DNA of 64,000 bases, from assembly GCF_026339955.1 (NCBI RefSeq), contig NZ_JAPEPW010000004.1, positions 1-64,000 of the forward strand. Reading direction: 5' to 3'. Below are positions 54,790 through 62,851 of this stretch, one piece after another; within the stretch, counting starts at the first letter, position 1, and the number at the start of each line of letters is the position of its first letter. Below the pieces are notes generated by a model. It ran no database searches. It was not told the DNA's origin and saw only the letters and a program-made list of their open reading frames with translations. This DNA is from Streptomyces sp. NBC_01549 (GTDB lineage Bacteria; Actinomycetota; Actinomycetes; Streptomycetales; Streptomycetaceae). Position numbers and translations under genes: made by a program.

Positions 54790-55782
54790 CTACGTCAACG
54801 GCAGGAGCGCCAGCACCTCTTTCAGGTTGTGCTCAGCGATCCCCTGCATGAACGCCCGGTCGGGGAAGTCACCGTCGAGGAGACGCAGTGGACCGGCTAC
54901 CAGCGACAGACGCATCGCGAGCATATAGAGGTCGAGGCGCTGCGGATCGAGACCGGGCCGGGCCAATGCGGGGTACCACTCGCCGAAGCGGAGCTGGAGG
55001 AAAACGTGCTCCCACTCGACGTCGAAGTACATCAGGCCCTCGATGTCGATCAGGACAGGGTGACCTTCGGCGTCGACCAGGACGTGGTCGGGTCCGAGTT
55101 CACCGTGGATCAGTCCGTATTGCGCGCGAGGGCTCACCCGATCAGCCAGTTCCTGCAGACGGTCGCGCAATGCCGTGCCGGCTGCCGCGATCCTGCCGTC
55201 ACGCCCTGCCGCCTCCTCAAGGTCCCGCATGGCGCGGTCGAGGACCCGTCGCTCGCACGAGATCTCGGATGCGGAGCCGCCCCGCTCCAACAGGTCCACC
55301 CTGCCGTAGTGCTGGGCCTGGTGCCGGTGCATCACCTCAAGCATCTCGGCGAGGTCGCCCAGGGCTCCCGCGGCGCGCGTGGGATCGGTTTCGAAGAGTG
55401 CTTCGAGCGTGCCGCCGGAGGCATCCTCGACCACGGCGACGTCCGCCGGATACTGGCGACGGCTGTCATCCGCCAGGAGCACCTGCGGAACCCGCACCCC
55501 GAGGCTGTTCAAGCTCCGCTGCGCGGTGAGGAACGGGACCAGCCCGGAGGCGGGCGCGAACGGGTCAGCCGGGTCGGCTTCGTGCGCGCCTGGCCAGAAG
55601 TTCTCAGCTTCGGCCCAGCTGTAGATGATCACACTCGCCGGGTGGCTTCCGTCGAGGCGGACCCGGTACACCCCTTTCTTGCTTCCCCCGCGCAACCGGT
55701 CCACTGCGACAACGTGGCATCCCGCTCCCAGTGCGTCACGCACGAGCCCCGACAGGTCTTCGATGTCCGCGAATTGCCGCAT
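54790..55782 (-). CDS. Aminoglycoside phosphotransferase-like kinase (transposon cargo)
   Basis: 330 aa of the APH/choline-kinase fold. The nucleotide-binding N-lobe includes LRGGSKKGVYRVRLDGS and SVIIYSWAEAE. The catalytic loop is YGLIHGELGPDHVLVDAEGH (~225), the HGDLHPxN variant with Glu and Asp/His replacements. The metal-binding segment VLIDIEGLMYFDVEWEH corresponds to DFE/DxD. It may phosphorylate a small molecule, possibly an antibiotic, but the motif changes do not point to a known resistance class. It is the only cargo of the Tn554-like unit and is convergent with tnpC. It could be a self-resistance or metabolic kinase. Confidence 0.85.
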   Translation of the reverse strand: MRQFADIEDLSGLVRDALGAGCHVVAVDRLRGGSKKGVYRVRLDGSHPASVIIYSWAEAENFWPGAHEADPADPFAPASGLVPFLTAQRSLNSLGVRVPQVLLADDSRRQYPADVAVVEDASGGTLEALFETDPTRAAGALGDLAEMLEVMHRHQAQHYGRVDLLERGGSASEISCERRVLDRAMRDLEEAAGRDGRIAAAGTALRDRLQELADRVSPRAQYGLIHGELGPDHVLVDAEGHPVLIDIEGLMYFDVEWEHVFLQLRFGEWYPALARPGLDPQRLDLYMLAMRLSLVAGPLRLLDGDFPDRAFMQGIAEHNLKEVLALLPLT

Positions 55783-56032
55783 CCGCAGAACCTACTGAAG
55801 AGGCCGCCGCGCGTGCCACTGGATACCTCCTCCGCAGCCTCCGACTGCCGACGAATGGCCGACGCCCGGGAGACCCTCCAAGAGACCGTCGACGAGCAAT
55901 CCCAGGTCGGTAACGATCGGCCCGTACTGAAAGGCCCCCCAATGCCCTCATCAGCTACGTCACGGACAACGACCGCAACACAAACGCACAGGTCAACAGC
56001 CTGCCAACCCAGCGAACTAAAGATAATCCAGC

Positions 56033-56163
56033 AGCAAGTCGGTCACGAGAATGACAGCTCCACCGCCATCTACACGCACGTCAGCGACGACTTCATGAAC
56101 ACCATGCTCCACAAGGCACTCGCGCCCGCACTCGCCCCGACCTCCGCAGACAAGGACCGCTGA
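56033..56163 (+). pseudogene. Tyrosine recombinase (TnpA-like) of layer 2, C-terminal part
   Basis: Encodes Gln-Gln-Val-Gly-His-Glu-Asn then DSSTAIYTHVSDDFMNTMLH and ends at 56163. It contains the box-II His and the nucleophilic Tyr of the integrase whose N-terminal 330 codons lie at 49808-50798. The frame continues exactly across TCCAGC when the Tn554-like element is removed. Its stop overlaps the next ATG (TGATG). Confidence 0.85.
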
Positions 56164-56504
56164 TGGCCGCGAAGCTCGACTACCACTGGCACCTGCGCAA
56201 GGTCATGGCCGACCGCGGACTCTTCTCCACCACCGACCTCATCCCGCTGCTGGACGAACGCGGCATCACCCTGTCGTCCAGCCAGGTCTACCGGCTCGTC
56301 GTCGAGCGCCCCGAGCGGCTCAGCCTGAAGATCCTCATGGCCCTGCTCGACATCCTCGACTGCACCATGGACGACCTCATCGAGCCCGTGGCCGCTGCCG
56401 GTGCCGGATCAACCACCCGGACGAAGAAGGCGGTTGGCGCCGAGACCGGTGTCGGTGACCTGCGACCCAAACGGGCCCGCGTCCGCGGTGTCGAGCGGCC
56501 GTGA
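56163..56504 (+). CDS. Cro/C1-type helix-turn-helix regulator
   Basis: 113 aa. YHWHLRKVMADRGLFSTTDL, then ERGITLSSSQVYRLVVERPE and LKILMALLDILDCTMDDLIE form a Cro/C1-like DNA-binding domain. A basic tail follows. It is coupled to the upstream integrase (TGATG) and downstream zinc-ribbon gene (GTGA), so it is the middle gene of a three-gene recombinase operon, the position occupied by tnpB or tnpC in other units. It could regulate the operon or act as a directionality factor. Intact. Confidence 0.9.
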   Translation: MAAKLDYHWHLRKVMADRGLFSTTDLIPLLDERGITLSSSQVYRLVVERPERLSLKILMALLDILDCTMDDLIEPVAAAGAGSTTRTKKAVGAETGVGDLRPKRARVRGVERP

Positions 56505-58907
56505 CCGCACCCGGACACCCCGAGCGGGCCGTCTCCGATCCGATCGGGCTGATCGTGGATCTGGTCGCGGCCGTCGAACACCGACTGGAGCCCGACCGGA
56601 TCCGCGCTGTGGTCACCGGCGTCGCGGGCGGCCGCGCGAAGGCACGCCGCCTCGCGGCGCATCTGGCCGAGCATCCCAGCGTGCTGGGCGACGGACGCTC
56701 TCCGGCGCCCAGGGCCGTCGGCGACCTGCTCATTGCCCTGCGTGAGGCCGGAGCCCAGGCCATCTCGCCACCGTGTTGCGCCGAGTGCGGCAGACAGATG
56801 CGAACCCTCCAGCGACGCGGCCAGGACTGGTACTGCTGGAACTGCGGACCACAGCCCGAGCCGTGTGCTGCCTGCGGAAACACCCGCCGGGTCGCTTCAC
56901 GCGACCGGGCCGGGCGGCCGCGATGCGGCAAGTGCCCGGACACCGACGGACGCGACCCCATCGCGGTGATCGGCGCCCTGATCACCGAACTGGACCCGCA
57001 GGCAGGGCGCAAAGCGATCGCCGACGCGGTCCGCCGGTCGGCGCCCCGCCCCTCCTACCAGCAGAAGCTCGCCTGGGCCCTGGAAGCCAACCCCGCCTTG
57101 CTGACCGGGGACGGCCACCTCGCACCCCACCGCGCGATCCTCCGGTTGATCGACCTGCTGCACGCGGCCGGCGTCGCCGGGATCGTGCGGCCGTCCTGCC
57201 CCGGCTGCCACAGAGTCGTACGCATCGACAAGCCCCTGGATGGACAGCGGGTCTGCCGCACCTGCGTCGCCCACTCCCGCATCGAGGAGTGCTCAGGCTG
57301 CGGGGCCCGCCGGGAGCCGGCCACCCGCGACGACCATGGCCGGCCGCTGTGTCCCAACTGCCTGGTCAACGACCCGGCGAACCTGGAGACCTGCATCAAC
57401 TGCGGCAGACGCAAGGTCGTGAACACTCGCACGCCGGACGGTCCGCTCTGCTCCAGCTGCCCCTCCCTGCCCACTGCGACTTGCAGCATCTGCGGCGCGG
57501 AGAAGCCCTGCGGCACCTCCCGCACCACGGGGCGACCGTGGTGCCCGGACTGCCAGCGTCACTCAGCACCGTGCTCGGTCTGCGGAGGTGTCGCCACGGT
57601 CGCCTCCGGCACCCTCGGCCAGCCCCTTTGCGCTGACTGCACCGCCCCTGAGGTCTGGCACACCTGTCCCACCTGCAGTGATCCTGACTACCCGCACCCC
57701 GGCCAGTGCGCCCGTTGCCTCGTCAACCGGCGCCTGGGCGAGCTGCTGGGTCCCCCGTCCGATGCTCTCCACCCCGGCCTCGAAGCCCTCCGGTGCAACA
57801 TCGCCACCACCGAGCACCCCATCACCGCCAGGCGGTGGCTGAACAAGCCGTCCGTCTCCCCGGTGCTGTCCGACCTCGCGTCCGGCCGTCGAGCCCTGAC
57901 CCACGAAGCCCTCGACGAACTGCCCGACAGTCCGCCCCTCGCCCACCTCCGCCAAGTCCTCGTCGGCGTCGGTGCCCTGCCCGAGCGGGACGAGTACATG
58001 GTCCGCCTCGAACGCTTCCTCACTGGCCTGCTCGCATCCCAGCAGGACCCCGAGCAACGCAAAGTTCTGCACCGGTACACGATCTGGCACCTGGTCCGGC
58101 GGCTTCGCCGACGCAACAACGGCCGCCCCATCACCCCGCAGCAGTTCATGTCCGCACGTCAACGCGCCCATGCGGCCGTGGCCTTCCTGAACTGGCTTAC
58201 GGCCCACGACCTCACCCTGGAGACGTGCCGGCAGGCCGACCTCGACCGGTGGCTCACCGACGACTTGGCCACCTACCGCCAGACGGCCGGCCACTTCATC
58301 CGCTGGGCCCGCACCAACAAGCTCACCACGGTCCATGTCCCAGCCGTCCGCTGGAACGGCCCCACCCAGCCACTCGACGACGAACACCGCTGGAACGTCG
58401 CACGCCGGCTCCTGCACGACGACACCCTCAAGCCTGAAGACCGCCTCGCCGGGCTGCTTCTCCTCCTCTATGCCCAAGGGCCGTCGGCGATCCACCGGTT
58501 GACCACCGAGGACGTCGAGGCCGGCGCTCAGGAGGTACGACTCCACCTCGGCAACGCCCCCATTCAGCTGCCCGAGCCCGTCGCCCAGCTGGCCCGCACT
58601 GTCGCCGCGAACCGCAAGGGACACGCGACCATCGGCGCCCTGGCGCCGTCTCCATGGCTCTTCCCCGGCGGCCAGCCCGGACGGCCGATCAGCACCACAC
58701 AGCTGACGCAGCGACTGAACAACCTCGGCATCCGCCCCAACCAGGCCCGCAGCACCGCTCTTCCAGCTCGCCACCGAGATCCCCGCCGCGATCCTCGCCC
58801 GCACCCTCGGCATCCACACCGACGTCGCCGTCGCCTGGCAACGGCTCTCCGCAGGCGACTGGGCCACCTACGCCGTCGAGGTCAGCCGACGGGTGAAGCC
58901 GACGTGA
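56501..58907 (+). pseudogene. Zinc-ribbon-rich tyrosine-recombinase-like protein (C-terminal frameshift)
   Basis: GTG start at 56501, about 800 residues. The N-terminal helical region (~1-75) is followed by eight successive zinc ribbons (CxxC pairs from CCAECGRQ to CPTCSDPD...CARC, ~85-410). A tyrosine-recombinase-like fold follows (QFMSARQRAHAAVAFLNWLT to a box-II-like NQARSTALFQLATEIPAAIL). The catalytic set is degenerate: the first Arg is not conserved (LLLYAQGPSAIHRLT), HxxR is NQAR, and Tyr is replaced by Trp (VAVAWQRL). Near 58756 the frame shifts by +1; the intact C-terminus ends at 58907 (the unshifted frame runs on to 58981). It may be a non-catalytic DNA-binding subunit for the integrase of the same operon. 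The frameshift may inactivate only the last ~50 residues. Confidence 0.75.
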
Positions 58908-59511
58908 CGCTCGCTGACGGCCACTCCAGGACCGTCAGCTCGGGCCACTGCTCACGCCACCGCGCCGCCTTGCTCTCATAGACCGACCGCGGCGCGAGCA
59001 CTGGGTTCGGACGAACGACGAGGTTGAACACATCCGAAAGCCCGTGCGGCGCATACACACGCCACCGGCCGTCGGCCTCCACACGAACTCCCAGACAGCA
59101 CGTCGTCGCAGCGAAGCTGTCGATCGCCGCCTCGGTGGAGTGATACGGCGGACACGCCACTCCGAACTTGTCCCCATACCAAAGGTGAACCCGTGCCTCG
59201 TTCCGGATCTCGACCTCTGCAGGCAGGTCGGCGAAGACCTCCCGCCCGGTCTTGATCACGGCATCCTCCGCTTCCCAGGACAGATCGCCCTCGTCGAAGT
59301 AGAAGACGTCGTAGTCCTTGATGCCGCTGGTCGGCGGCCTGTCCGTGACCACGTTCCACACGGTCTGGAACAGGCACCCTGCCGTCACATACCACCCAGG
59401 CAGATCCAACGTCGCAGTCCGCGCCAACACCTCCGTCAGCACGTCGTTACGCGACAGCACCGCGCGCAGGGACTCAAGTTGCTCGTCGAGAGGAAGTCGG
59501 CTGATCACCAA
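58882..59511 (-). CDS. Nucleotidyltransferase-family protein (cargo, COG3575-like)
   Basis: 209 aa. The conserved order is WYVTAGCLFQTVWNVV, SGIKDYDVFYFDEGDLSWEA (nucleotidyltransferase-like Asp pair), EIRNEARVHLWYGDKFGVAC, YAPHGLSDVFNLVVRPNPVL and a C-terminal Lys-x-x-Arg-Trp-x-x-x-Trp-Pro. This matches the widespread uncharacterised nucleotidyltransferase family COG3575. The stop overlaps the end of the zinc-ribbon gene by 26 bp, convergent. As the only non-recombinase gene of the layer-2 element it is probable cargo. Function unknown; nucleotide transfer to a protein, RNA or small molecule is possible. Confidence 0.85.
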   Translation of the reverse strand: MVISRLPLDEQLESLRAVLSRNDVLTEVLARTATLDLPGWYVTAGCLFQTVWNVVTDRPPTSGIKDYDVFYFDEGDLSWEAEDAVIKTGREVFADLPAEVEIRNEARVHLWYGDKFGVACPPYHSTEAAIDSFAATTCCLGVRVEADGRWRVYAPHGLSDVFNLVVRPNPVLAPRSVYESKAARWREQWPELTVLEWPSASVTSASPVG

Positions 59512-59611
59512 CCCTGCCTACCACGGCTCGCCCGACAGCGGGCTCGATCCGCCTCAGAGGACCCTCGCCCCAGAGGCATTCCGACGGTTCCAATACCCGA
59601 CGTCACCATTA

Positions 59612-59870
59612 GTCGGTGAGACCCGCAAGCGGGAGGCCGTGGAGCGGGTCACCGCAATGCAGTTCGACCGCAACGGCAACCGCGTCTGGCGCAAGGCCCA
59701 GGCCCTGCTCGACTCCGAGCACGCCCGCCGGGCCATCGGAGAGGTCCAGGTCCCCTACGGGCTCTGCACAGAGCCCACCAACGTCCAAGCCGGCGGACAC
59801 GACTGCCCCGTCCGATTCCGTTGTGTCGGCTGCGATCACTTCCGCACTGACGTCTCCTACCTCCCTGACC
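59612..59870 (+). pseudogene. Split tyrosine recombinase (TnpB-like), piece 2: Cys cluster
   Basis: Begins Val-Gly-Glu-Thr and reads KREAVERVTAMQFDRNGNRV, then VQVPYGLCTEPTNVQAGGHD with a four-Cys cluster (C...C...CVGC), DHFRTDVSYLPD. It continues the Tyr-containing piece 1 in frame. It ends at CTGACC, where an IS110-family element is inserted. The remaining C-terminus is at 61532-61815. Confidence 0.85.
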
Positions 59871-59959
59871 GGAAAACTCAACGGTCAGATGGGGATGGCG
59901 AGATAGCCCCTCGATGGTGACGGTCGGGGGCTGGTGTGGGGCGGTGGGGTCGTGGGATG

Positions 59960-61303
59960 TCAGGCGGCTGCCGGGGTGAGGGTGACGTCGTGGCCGAGGG
60001 CCTTGAGCTGGCGGACGAGGTCGCGGCTCTTGCGGGCCGGGTCGAGGTTGCGGGTGTGGAAGTCGGGGCCGAGGTCTCGGTAGCGGGCGGTCGGGTCGTT
60101 CATGAGGTGCCAGACGGCGACCAGGATGGAGCGGGCGACGGCGACCAGGGCTTTCATGTGGCCGCGGCGTTTGACGATGCGGCGGTAGCGGGCGCCGAGG
60201 AAGGTGTCGGTGCGGGCGGCGGAGATTGCTGCTTCGCCGAGGGCGCCGCGGAGCCAGGGGTTGCCTTTGCCGGTGGGGCCGGAGGTGTTCTTGTTTCCGG
60301 ACTGGAGGGTGCGTGGGGAGAGTTTCGCCCAGGACACGAGATGGCCGGCGGTGGGGAAGACCGTCATGTCCAGGCCGGTCTCGGCGAGGATGACCTGCGC
60401 GGTGCTGGGGCCGACGCCGGGGATCTCGTCGAGGCGTTCGGTGTCGGTGATCGGTATGAGGGTGCCCTGTCCGGGGCCTTCGTCGTCCTCGGTGGTGGAC
60501 AGCTCGGCCAGACGCAGGGTGATCCGGGCGGTGAGCTTGTCGATCTGCACGGTGAGGTAGTCGACGGTGTCCAGCAGCATCCGGCACATGAAGGCGTGGT
60601 GTTCTTCGAACCGGCCGGTCAGGGCCTCGGCCAGGGTGCTGTGGCTGGCCTTGATGGTGCCGTGGGCCAGGTCCGCCAACGCCTTGGGGCTGCGTTCGCC
60701 CGCGATCAGTGCCTCCAGCATGGCCCGGCCGGAGACGCCGAAGATGTCGGCGATCACGGTGGACAGCTTGATCTGGGCGTCCTCGAGGAGTTTCTCGGTG
60801 CGCTGCTTGTGGCGGGTGCGCTCGTGGGTCATGACGGCCCGGGCCCGGGTCAGATCGCGCAGTTCACGGACCGGCTTCGGGGGTACGAACGAGGGCCGGA
60901 GCATGCCGCGTTCGGTGAGCTTGGCCAGCCAGACCGCGTCCAGGCGGTCGGTTTTGGGCCGGCCCGGGACGTTCTTGACGTCACGGGCGTTGACCAGCCA
61001 GCACTCCAGACCACGCGATTCCAGCAGAAAGAAGTACGGCTTCCAGTAGGTCGACGTCGCCTCCATCACCACCCGGGTGACGCCCTGGCAGACCAGGTGG
61101 TCGGCCAGGTCCAGGATCGCGCCGCTGGTCGCGACGGTGTTGAAGACCCGCTGCACGCGCTTGCCGGGCTTGTCCTCGTGCGGCACCCGCACACAGACCA
61201 TGCCCGACGCCTTGGCGATATCGATCGCCGCGACACGGGCCACGAGCTCCTCGGCCTGCTCGATCTCCTCGACGCCACCGTCGTCGGTGTCCGCCATGCA
61301 CAA
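59960..61303 (-). CDS. IS110-family DEDD transposase
   Basis: 447 aa. The N-terminal RuvC-like DEDD domain has RVAAIDIAKASGMVCVRVPH (Asp), VTRVVMEATSTYWKPYFFLL (Glu), and PGRPKTDRLDAVWLAKLTER (two Asp). A coiled coil precedes the C-terminal transposase-20 domain with EIPGVGPSTAQVILAETGLD and WAKLSPRTLQSGNKNTSG, containing the conserved Ser region. Full length and apparently functional. Start may be the ATG at 61303 or the second Met four codons later. Confidence 0.93.
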   Translation of the reverse strand: MCMADTDDGGVEEIEQAEELVARVAAIDIAKASGMVCVRVPHEDKPGKRVQRVFNTVATSGAILDLADHLVCQGVTRVVMEATSTYWKPYFFLLESRGLECWLVNARDVKNVPGRPKTDRLDAVWLAKLTERGMLRPSFVPPKPVRELRDLTRARAVMTHERTRHKQRTEKLLEDAQIKLSTVIADIFGVSGRAMLEALIAGERSPKALADLAHGTIKASHSTLAEALTGRFEEHHAFMCRMLLDTVDYLTVQIDKLTARITLRLAELSTTEDDEGPGQGTLIPITDTERLDEIPGVGPSTAQVILAETGLDMTVFPTAGHLVSWAKLSPRTLQSGNKNTSGPTGKGNPWLRGALGEAAISAARTDTFLGARYRRIVKRRGHMKALVAVARSILVAVWHLMNDPTARYRDLGPDFHTRNLDPARKSRDLVRQLKALGHDVTLTPAAA

Positions 61304-61525
61304 CTCCCTGGTATCGATCCGTACGGGCCGACGCCTGCCCAGGGGGCCGCGGGGGGAGCGAAAATCTGACCGGCGTGCTCGATGGCAACAGTGCGTGGCC
61401 CCTCTGCGGCCCCGGCACCAGACTGACCTACGGGCTCAACGTCCCAACGAGCTACCGGCGTCGGCGGGCAGGCGCCGCAGCCATGTTTTCACGCCGGCAA
61501 GGCGCACCCGAAGGGAACAGGGGGA
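61304..61525 (-). ncRNA. Candidate bridge-RNA region of the IS110 element
   Basis: Non-coding 222-bp segment upstream of the IS110 transposase gene, within the element. In IS110-family elements the non-coding end upstream of the transposase encodes the bridge RNA that pairs with target and donor DNA. Only position and length support this here; no secondary structure was folded. Confidence 0.35.
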
Positions 61526-61531
61526 CTGACC

Positions 61532-61815
61532 TGGAGGCATACCTCGCCGATCTCCTCCGCGGCCGCGAACGTCTGGCCGCCTTCGCCGCCGATTCCTGGG
61601 GGAAGGCCGAGGCCATGCCCTCCGACGAGGAGATCACCCGGGTCCGCCGCCTGGTCAAACGAGTCCGCGAAGACCTGGAGGACCTCACCGAGGAGGACCG
61701 GATTCAGATCAAGGAAGCCGTCACCATGGTCCGCCGCACCCGCCGCGTCGTCTCGCTCGGCCTGCCCCGCGTCGGACCGCCCCAGGACCTCCGCCCCGAA
61801 AGGCCCGCAGGATGA
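61532..61815 (+). pseudogene. Split tyrosine recombinase (TnpB-like), piece 3: C-terminus
   Basis: Encodes LEAYLADLLRGRERLAAFAA, SWGKAEAMPSDEEITRVRRL and ends LGLPRVGPPQDLRPERPAG-stop. This is the C-terminal coiled-coil region of the same TnpB-like recombinase. In frame with piece 2 across the IS110 site. Its stop overlaps the start of the DUF6262-type gene (ATGA), the normal tnpB-tnpC junction. Confidence 0.85.
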
Positions 61816-62330
61816 CCAACCCCATGATCGACGGCAAGCGCGCCGACTCGGCCCGCCGCCGCGAGCGCGTCCTGAAGGCCATCGACGCCGCCGCCAAGAG
61901 CGGCGGGGACATCACCGTCTCCGGTCTCGCCAGAGCCGCCCGAGTCGATCGGACCTTCCTCTATCGCCATCGTGACCTGCTCGAACGCGTCCACGCCGCC
62001 GCCAACACCCCCGCTGAGGAGGGGCGGGTCGCGGCGGTCAGCCGAACTTCGCTGCAAACCGACCTCGCGAACGCGCTGGAACGTAACAAGCGCCTCGCGG
62101 CACGGGTCCGGCAGTTGGAGAGCCGCCTGTCCTCCCAGCTCGGCGATGCCGTCTGGGCCGAAAACGGCCTCGGTGCTCCCGTCGACATCGACCAGCTCCA
62201 ACGTCGCATCGCTCTCCTTGAGCAGGAGGTCACCGCCAAGCAGGGCGAAGTCGACGAACGGACAGAGGAGTTGGAGGCGGCGCGAGCTGCCAATCGAGAG
62301 TTGACCCGGGCTCTGAACCACCGGCCTTGA
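61812..62330 (+). CDS. TnpC-like accessory protein (DUF6262-type) of the oldest element
   Basis: 172 aa. An N-terminal helix-turn-helix domain (RRERVLKAIDAAAKSGGDIT, then VSGLARAARVDRTFLYRHRD) is followed by a long coiled coil (LANALERNKRLAARVRQLES, LLEQEVTAKQGEVDERTEEL). It is related to the TnpC at 54267-54758 but clearly divergent, so the two elements belong to different lineages. The gene is intact although its partner recombinase is split into three. A strong hairpin follows. Confidence 0.88.
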   Translation: MTNPMIDGKRADSARRRERVLKAIDAAAKSGGDITVSGLARAARVDRTFLYRHRDLLERVHAAANTPAEEGRVAAVSRTSLQTDLANALERNKRLAARVRQLESRLSSQLGDAVWAENGLGAPVDIDQLQRRIALLEQEVTAKQGEVDERTEELEAARAANRELTRALNHRP

Positions 62331-62377
62331 GCCCGACCAGCCACCGTCCGATCTGAGCGCTCAGGTCACCCCACGGC

Positions 62378-62408
62378 GGTTCTCGGCGGCCTTCGGCCGC
62401 CGAGAACC
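62378..62408 (+). terminator. Hairpin after the oldest recombinase operon
   Basis: Perfect 14-bp stem GGTTCTCGGCGGCC / GGCCGCCGAGAACC with loop TTC, 48 bp after the TnpC-like stop. No T-run. Either the operon terminator or part of the right end of the oldest element. Confidence 0.7.
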
Positions 62409-62851
62409 GAACCAGGTGGTCACTGCACAGCAGATCACCGGATCGGGCACTTACTAGGTGGCCGGCCAGTTGGAGCGAAGGGCCGACCGGCTCACAAGTG
62501 GGCGCCAAGATCGGTGCCCGGGCATGCCGCGCCGGGGTTCGGGTCCACTCCGACCGGGGAGGCGTGCACGATCCGCAGCGTTGTTCGGCCCGCGGGCCCC
62601 GAGGTGGTTGTGGTCTTGAAGGTCGAGGTTGTCGTACAGGGTGGGTGCGGGTGTCGGGGAGCCAGCGAGAGAGGACGTTTTACTGGCTACGCGGGCTCCG
62701 GGCGGCCACAGCCGGCTCGACGCGCGACAACGAGGTCAGCAGCTGTCACCCGGTGTGCTCGCCGCTGGGCTCTGACTTGGCTGTATTGAGCTGGTGCCAC
62801 CGCTGATCGGTGCCACAGGACGGCCGCCGACAGGTACGTCCGTACTGTGTG
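62409..62851. other. Region without a supported gene
   Basis: About 440 bp between the recombinase operon and the aminotransferase stop. Short open frames on both strands carry no recognisable sequence. The right boundary of the oldest element should lie here, but no repeat of a left end could be identified because its left part has been lost. Confidence 0.45.

Larger units (their letters stand above)
50799..56032 (+). mobile_element. Tn554-like transposon with phosphotransferase-like cargo (layer 3, 5.2 kb)
   Basis: Lies between two copies of the 6-bp core TCCAGC (50793-50798 and 56027-56032). Removing it with one core restores an uninterrupted integrase frame (Arg-Phe-Leu-Gln-Gln-Gln-Val-Gly-His-Glu). 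It contains tnpA-tnpB-tnpC-like genes on the plus strand and one convergent cargo gene, the gene order of Tn554. Tn554 also inserts at a 6-bp core without a larger duplication. The left end is 120 bp from tnpA. Confidence 0.85.
49645..59611 (+). mobile_element. ~10-kb recombinase element inserted in the TnpB-like gene (layer 2)
   Basis: Joining 49644 to 59612 restores Asn-Tyr-Tyr-Arg to Val-Gly-Glu-Thr-Arg-Lys-Arg-Glu of a TnpB-like recombinase. The 9.97-kb insert carries its own operon of integrase (split), Cro-type regulator and zinc-ribbon recombinase-like protein, a convergent nucleotidyltransferase gene at its right end, and a second element nested inside. The distance from left end to first gene is 163 bp. 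No flanking duplication is visible, as with Tn554-type site-specific transposons. Ends are inferred to within a few bases. Confidence 0.75.
59871..61531 (-). mobile_element. IS110-family element inserted in the split recombinase
   Basis: About 1.66 kb between two copies of CTGACC (59865-59870 and 61526-61531). Removing it with one copy joins Leu-Pro-Asp to Leu-Glu-Ala-Tyr-Leu-Ala in frame. The transposase gene occupies 59960-61303 and leaves a ~220-bp non-coding stretch 5' of the gene. IS110 elements often lack inverted repeats and encode a guide RNA in a non-coding end, so the 61304-61525 stretch is a candidate for such an RNA. Confidence 0.8.

Noticed and set aside
54430..56163. 577-codon plus-strand frame across the phosphotransferase gene
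   Set aside because: Mostly antisense to the kinase; only the last ~45 codons are real, being the C-terminus of the split integrase.
49234..62408. tRNA-gene attachment site for the recombinase region
   Set aside because: No tRNA gene or partial tRNA repeat was seen at either side; insertion into protein-coding recombinase genes explains the junctions.
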